A DNA stretch of 64,000 nucleotides, taken from NCBI RefSeq assembly GCF_003584125.1, contig NZ_QXFL01000002.1:310001-374000 (forward strand), read 5' to 3'. Position numbers and translations under genes: made by a program. The notes under the pieces are model-generated. The model saw only the letters and a list, made by a program, of their open reading frames with translations, was not told where the DNA came from and did not search any database. Shown piece after piece: positions 62,024 to 64,000 of the stretch. This DNA is from Aurantiacibacter zhengii. Lineage in GTDB: Bacteria; Pseudomonadota; Alphaproteobacteria; Sphingomonadales; Sphingomonadaceae. The number at the start of each line of letters is the position of its first letter. The stretch's first letter is position 1.

Positions 62024-62715
62024 AGGGCAAAAAACGCGGTCTCGCCGGAACCGCCCAGATTGATATCGAAGCGCCATTTGCCAGTATCGACCGGCGTCGC
62101 GACAAGCGTTTCCCTGCGCTCGGCAGGTACGCAAGCAAGAACAGGATCGTCGGCAAGGCCGTCGCTGCCTTCGAAATATAACCGCGTTGCCAACCTGGCG
62201 AGCACGCCTCTGGCAAAGACGGACATCGCTATATGCGGCGCCTGGAATGTCCCTCGGGGTCCTGGGACCCGCCCGGGCTTGATAGTCAAAAAACGGAACT
62301 CGCCTTCATCCGACGTTGCTGATCTGCCAAATCCGCAGAACTCATTTCCTGCCAGACGGTCGTCCTTGTCCGGATAGCGACCTCGCGCATCGGCTTGCCA
62401 GATTTCCACCATGGCATCGGGCACGGGCTCGCCCGCAGCATCCCGCACGATGCCGATGATTTCTATCCTTTCGCCTTCGGGATTGGTCCGGACGGCGCCT
62501 CGGCCCAGAACATAGTGCTCGGCAGGAAAAAGTTCGGGCCGCGCGCCTAAGTCGGAATTACCGACGAGGTCAGCGCCGCCTTTCCAAGGCAGGCCGTAAT
62601 GAAAAAACGGGCCGACCGTTTGAGAAGGAGTCTGGCCGAAAAGGGTTTGGTCCTGATTGTCCTGACGCGGCGCGGGCACCCTCTTTTCGAGCGGAACAAT
62701 ACTTTCATTCATCAT
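62020..62715 (-). CDS. pcaG: Protocatechuate 3,4-dioxygenase alpha subunit
   Basis: 231 residues with the intradiol dioxygenase fold: QTPSQTVGPFFHYGL near the N-terminus and the conserved DAMVEIWQADARGRY. As usual, the alpha subunit lacks the full iron-ligand set of the beta chain. The GAGG before the ATG overlaps the PcaH end by 11 nt. It forms the (alpha-beta) heteromer with PcaH, opening the protocatechuate ring between its hydroxyls. Confidence 0.93.
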   Translation of the reverse strand: MMNESIVPLEKRVPAPRQDNQDQTLFGQTPSQTVGPFFHYGLPWKGGADLVGNSDLGARPELFPAEHYVLGRGAVRTNPEGERIEIIGIVRDAAGEPVPDAMVEIWQADARGRYPDKDDRLAGNEFCGFGRSATSDEGEFRFLTIKPGRVPGPRGTFQAPHIAMSVFARGVLARLATRLYFEGSDGLADDPVLACVPAERRETLVATPVDTGKWRFDINLGGSGETAFFAL

Positions 62716-63418
62716 GATCGTCCTCGAACGGTGTCTGATCGCGCCCTTTCAATACCACATCGAACAGGTAGCCCAGCGCAAAACCCGCTTCGGTCGTGTC
62801 CAGATCGAAACGACTGACCATGCGCTGCCGGTATGGCATCGGGACGGCATTCGCGATCGGGTCGATCTCAATCAGCGGGTCGTCAGGGAAATACATCTGC
62901 GTGACCAGACGCGTTGCAAATGCCGGCCCGAGCAGGGAGAGGTGGATGTGGGCGGGCCGCCAAGCGTTCTTGTGGTTGCCCCACGGATAGGCGCCCGGCT
63001 TGATCGTGGTGAACCGATACCGTCCCTCGGCATCTGTGACTACGCGGCCAGCACCAGCGAAATTAGGATCGAGCGGGGCGTTCCAGCCATCCTTGGAATG
63101 GATGTACCGACCTGCCGAATTGGCCTGCCAAATTTCCATCACCGTGTTCGCGACCGGACGCCGGTCCTCATCCAGCACGCGGCCCGACACATGGATACGC
63201 TGGCCTATAGGCTCACCCGCATGCTGCGCGGTCATGTCGTGAAAGGCATGCCCCATCAACCGATCCCAGCAGTCCACCGGGCCGGTCGTCTCGGTCGGCG
63301 TTTGCGGAATTACAATGCGCGGCTGTTGCGGTGCGCGCAATTCGGTCGACCGGTAATCGGGGAACCGGTCTGGTGGTGAGGATACGTCCGGGCGGCGGTA
63401 TCGGAGGGTGCCGGTCAT
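62705..63418 (-). CDS. pcaH: Protocatechuate 3,4-dioxygenase beta subunit
   Basis: 237 residues. The iron ligands Y105, Y144, H157 and H159 are all present ([23 protein letters not shown]), with the same spacing as in the Pseudomonas enzyme. The start at 63418 overlaps the PcaJ stop as ATGA; a longer upstream reading is a shadow. This catalytic chain makes 3-carboxymuconate from protocatechuate, a likely downstream intermediate of lignin or plant phenolics. Confidence 0.95.
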   Translation of the reverse strand: MTGTLRYRRPDVSSPPDRFPDYRSTELRAPQQPRIVIPQTPTETTGPVDCWDRLMGHAFHDMTAQHAGEPIGQRIHVSGRVLDEDRRPVANTVMEIWQANSAGRYIHSKDGWNAPLDPNFAGAGRVVTDAEGRYRFTTIKPGAYPWGNHKNAWRPAHIHLSLLGPAFATRLVTQMYFPDDPLIEIDPIANAVPMPYRQRMVSRFDLDTTEAGFALGYLFDVVLKGRDQTPFEDDHDE

Positions 63419-64000
63419 GGGGCCGTACTCCCATTGCCTGGCGGCACAGTCAGCGGAGCCGCAGTGTTCGCAAGAACTTCCTCGACGGAAACGCCAGGCG
63501 CAAGTTCGACCAGCCGGAACCCCGGCTTGTCGCATGCAATAACCGCCATGTCGGTCACTATCAGGTCCACGCACCCCTTCCCTGTCAACGGTAGGCTGCA
63601 TTCCTCCAGCAGCTTGGGCGCTCCTAGCTTGCTGAGATGGTCCATCACGACGACGACACGCTTGACGCCCGCGACAAGGTCCATGGCACCGCCCATCCCT
63701 TTCACCATCTTGCCGGGAATGGTCCAGTTGGCGATATCGCCCGCAACCGAGACCTCCATCGCGCCGAGGACGGTCAAGTCGATATGCCCGCCGCGGATCA
63801 TCGCGAAACTTTCCGCAGAGGAGAAGAAACTGGACGTCGGGAGCGCGGTGATGGTCTGTTTCCCCGCGTTGATAAGATCGGGATCTGCTTCGCCTTCGAA
63901 GGGGAACGGCCCCATGCCAAGCATTCCGTTTTCGGATTGCAGGGTAACGTCGACGCCGCGCGGAATATGATTCGCTACCAGCGTCGGAATACCGATCCCG
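63415..64000 (-). CDS. pcaJ: 3-oxoacid CoA-transferase subunit B, 5' end beyond window
   Basis: At least 194 codons; the start lies past the right edge. The reading continues upstream of the internal ATG at 63924 with [13 protein letters not shown] and [15 protein letters not shown], typical of subunit B of 3-oxoadipate or acetoacetate CoA-transferases. The CoA-linked glutamate is the E of ENG. The gene is coupled to pcaH by ATGA, so in this operon it probably activates 3-oxoadipate. Subunit A (PcaI) is expected just beyond the edge. Confidence 0.9.
   Translation of the reverse strand, partial: GIGIPTLVANHIPRGVDVTLQSENGMLGMGPFPFEGEADPDLINAGKQTITALPTSSFFSSAESFAMIRGGHIDLTVLGAMEVSVAGDIANWTIPGKMVKGMGGAMDLVAGVKRVVVVMDHLSKLGAPKLLEECSLPLTGKGCVDLIVTDMAVIACDKPGFRLVELAPGVSVEEVLANTAAPLTVPPGNGSTAP

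Overview
The window is a high-GC chromosomal segment from an alphaproteobacterium, most likely a sphingomonad (Sphingomonadaceae/Erythrobacteraceae type). Pointers are a TonB-dependent receptor with a sphingomonad-style TonB box, tightly packed operons joined by ATGA/GTGA overlaps, a protocatechuate branch with a PcaD-PcaC fusion, and many small catabolic operons. Placement below order level is inference. No rRNA, tRNA, CRISPR or transposase gene was seen.

Region 1 (1-30.3 kb, all minus strand) is one transcriptional block: HlyD-type adaptor, TolC-type outer-membrane channel, ECF sigma factor, membrane Ser/Thr protein kinase, and then a giant gene that runs off the left edge after more than 8,200 codons. 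The giant protein starts with a LEPR-XLL element. It is then built from about 26 PPC-like units, four LamG/ConA-like domains, 17 CARDB-like units, a propeller-like segment and nine He_PIG/cadherin-like units. The layout suggests a type I-secreted giant surface protein whose expression is gated by a kinase/ECF pair. No ABC-type secretion ATPase is visible.

Region 2 (30.7-38.8 kb) holds a thiolase on the plus strand. On the minus strand is an aromatic-catabolism operon: class A FAD monooxygenase, type I extradiol dioxygenase, a C-C-hydrolase-like alpha/beta hydrolase, DUF2218, cupin and FAA hydrolase. A DHA2-type MFS exporter lies just upstream.

Region 3 (39-57.2 kb) looks like a glycoside-catabolic island that works by 3-oxidation. 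It encodes a two-subunit glucoside 3-dehydrogenase (GMC flavoprotein plus Tat-signal small subunit), a Gfo/Idh/MocA oxidoreductase, three xylose-isomerase-like TIM barrels, a ThuA-like protein, a GH3 beta-glucosidase and a matched pair resembling C-glycoside deglycosidase alpha and beta (DUF6379) subunits. Import and processing genes are a TonB receptor, a Tat-exported arylsulfatase-like enzyme and a GPH-type symporter.

Region 4 (57.2-59.7 kb) has a luciferase-like monooxygenase, its FMN reductase (frameshifted at an 8-bp tandem repeat) and a TetR regulator. The pca operon (pcaJ, H, G, B, and the pcaD-pcaC fusion) fills 59.7-64 kb and is cut by the right edge.

The thread joining regions 2-4 is an 18-bp inverted repeat, TTAGAA-N6-TTCTAA and variants. 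It occurs at six intergenic spots (37331, 38872, 44852, 48801, 57171, 58940), one of which lies in front of the TetR gene itself. I read this as one TetR regulon for uptake, deglycosylation and ring cleavage of an aromatic glycoside, possibly a C-glycoside and possibly sulphated. The substrate is inferred, not shown.
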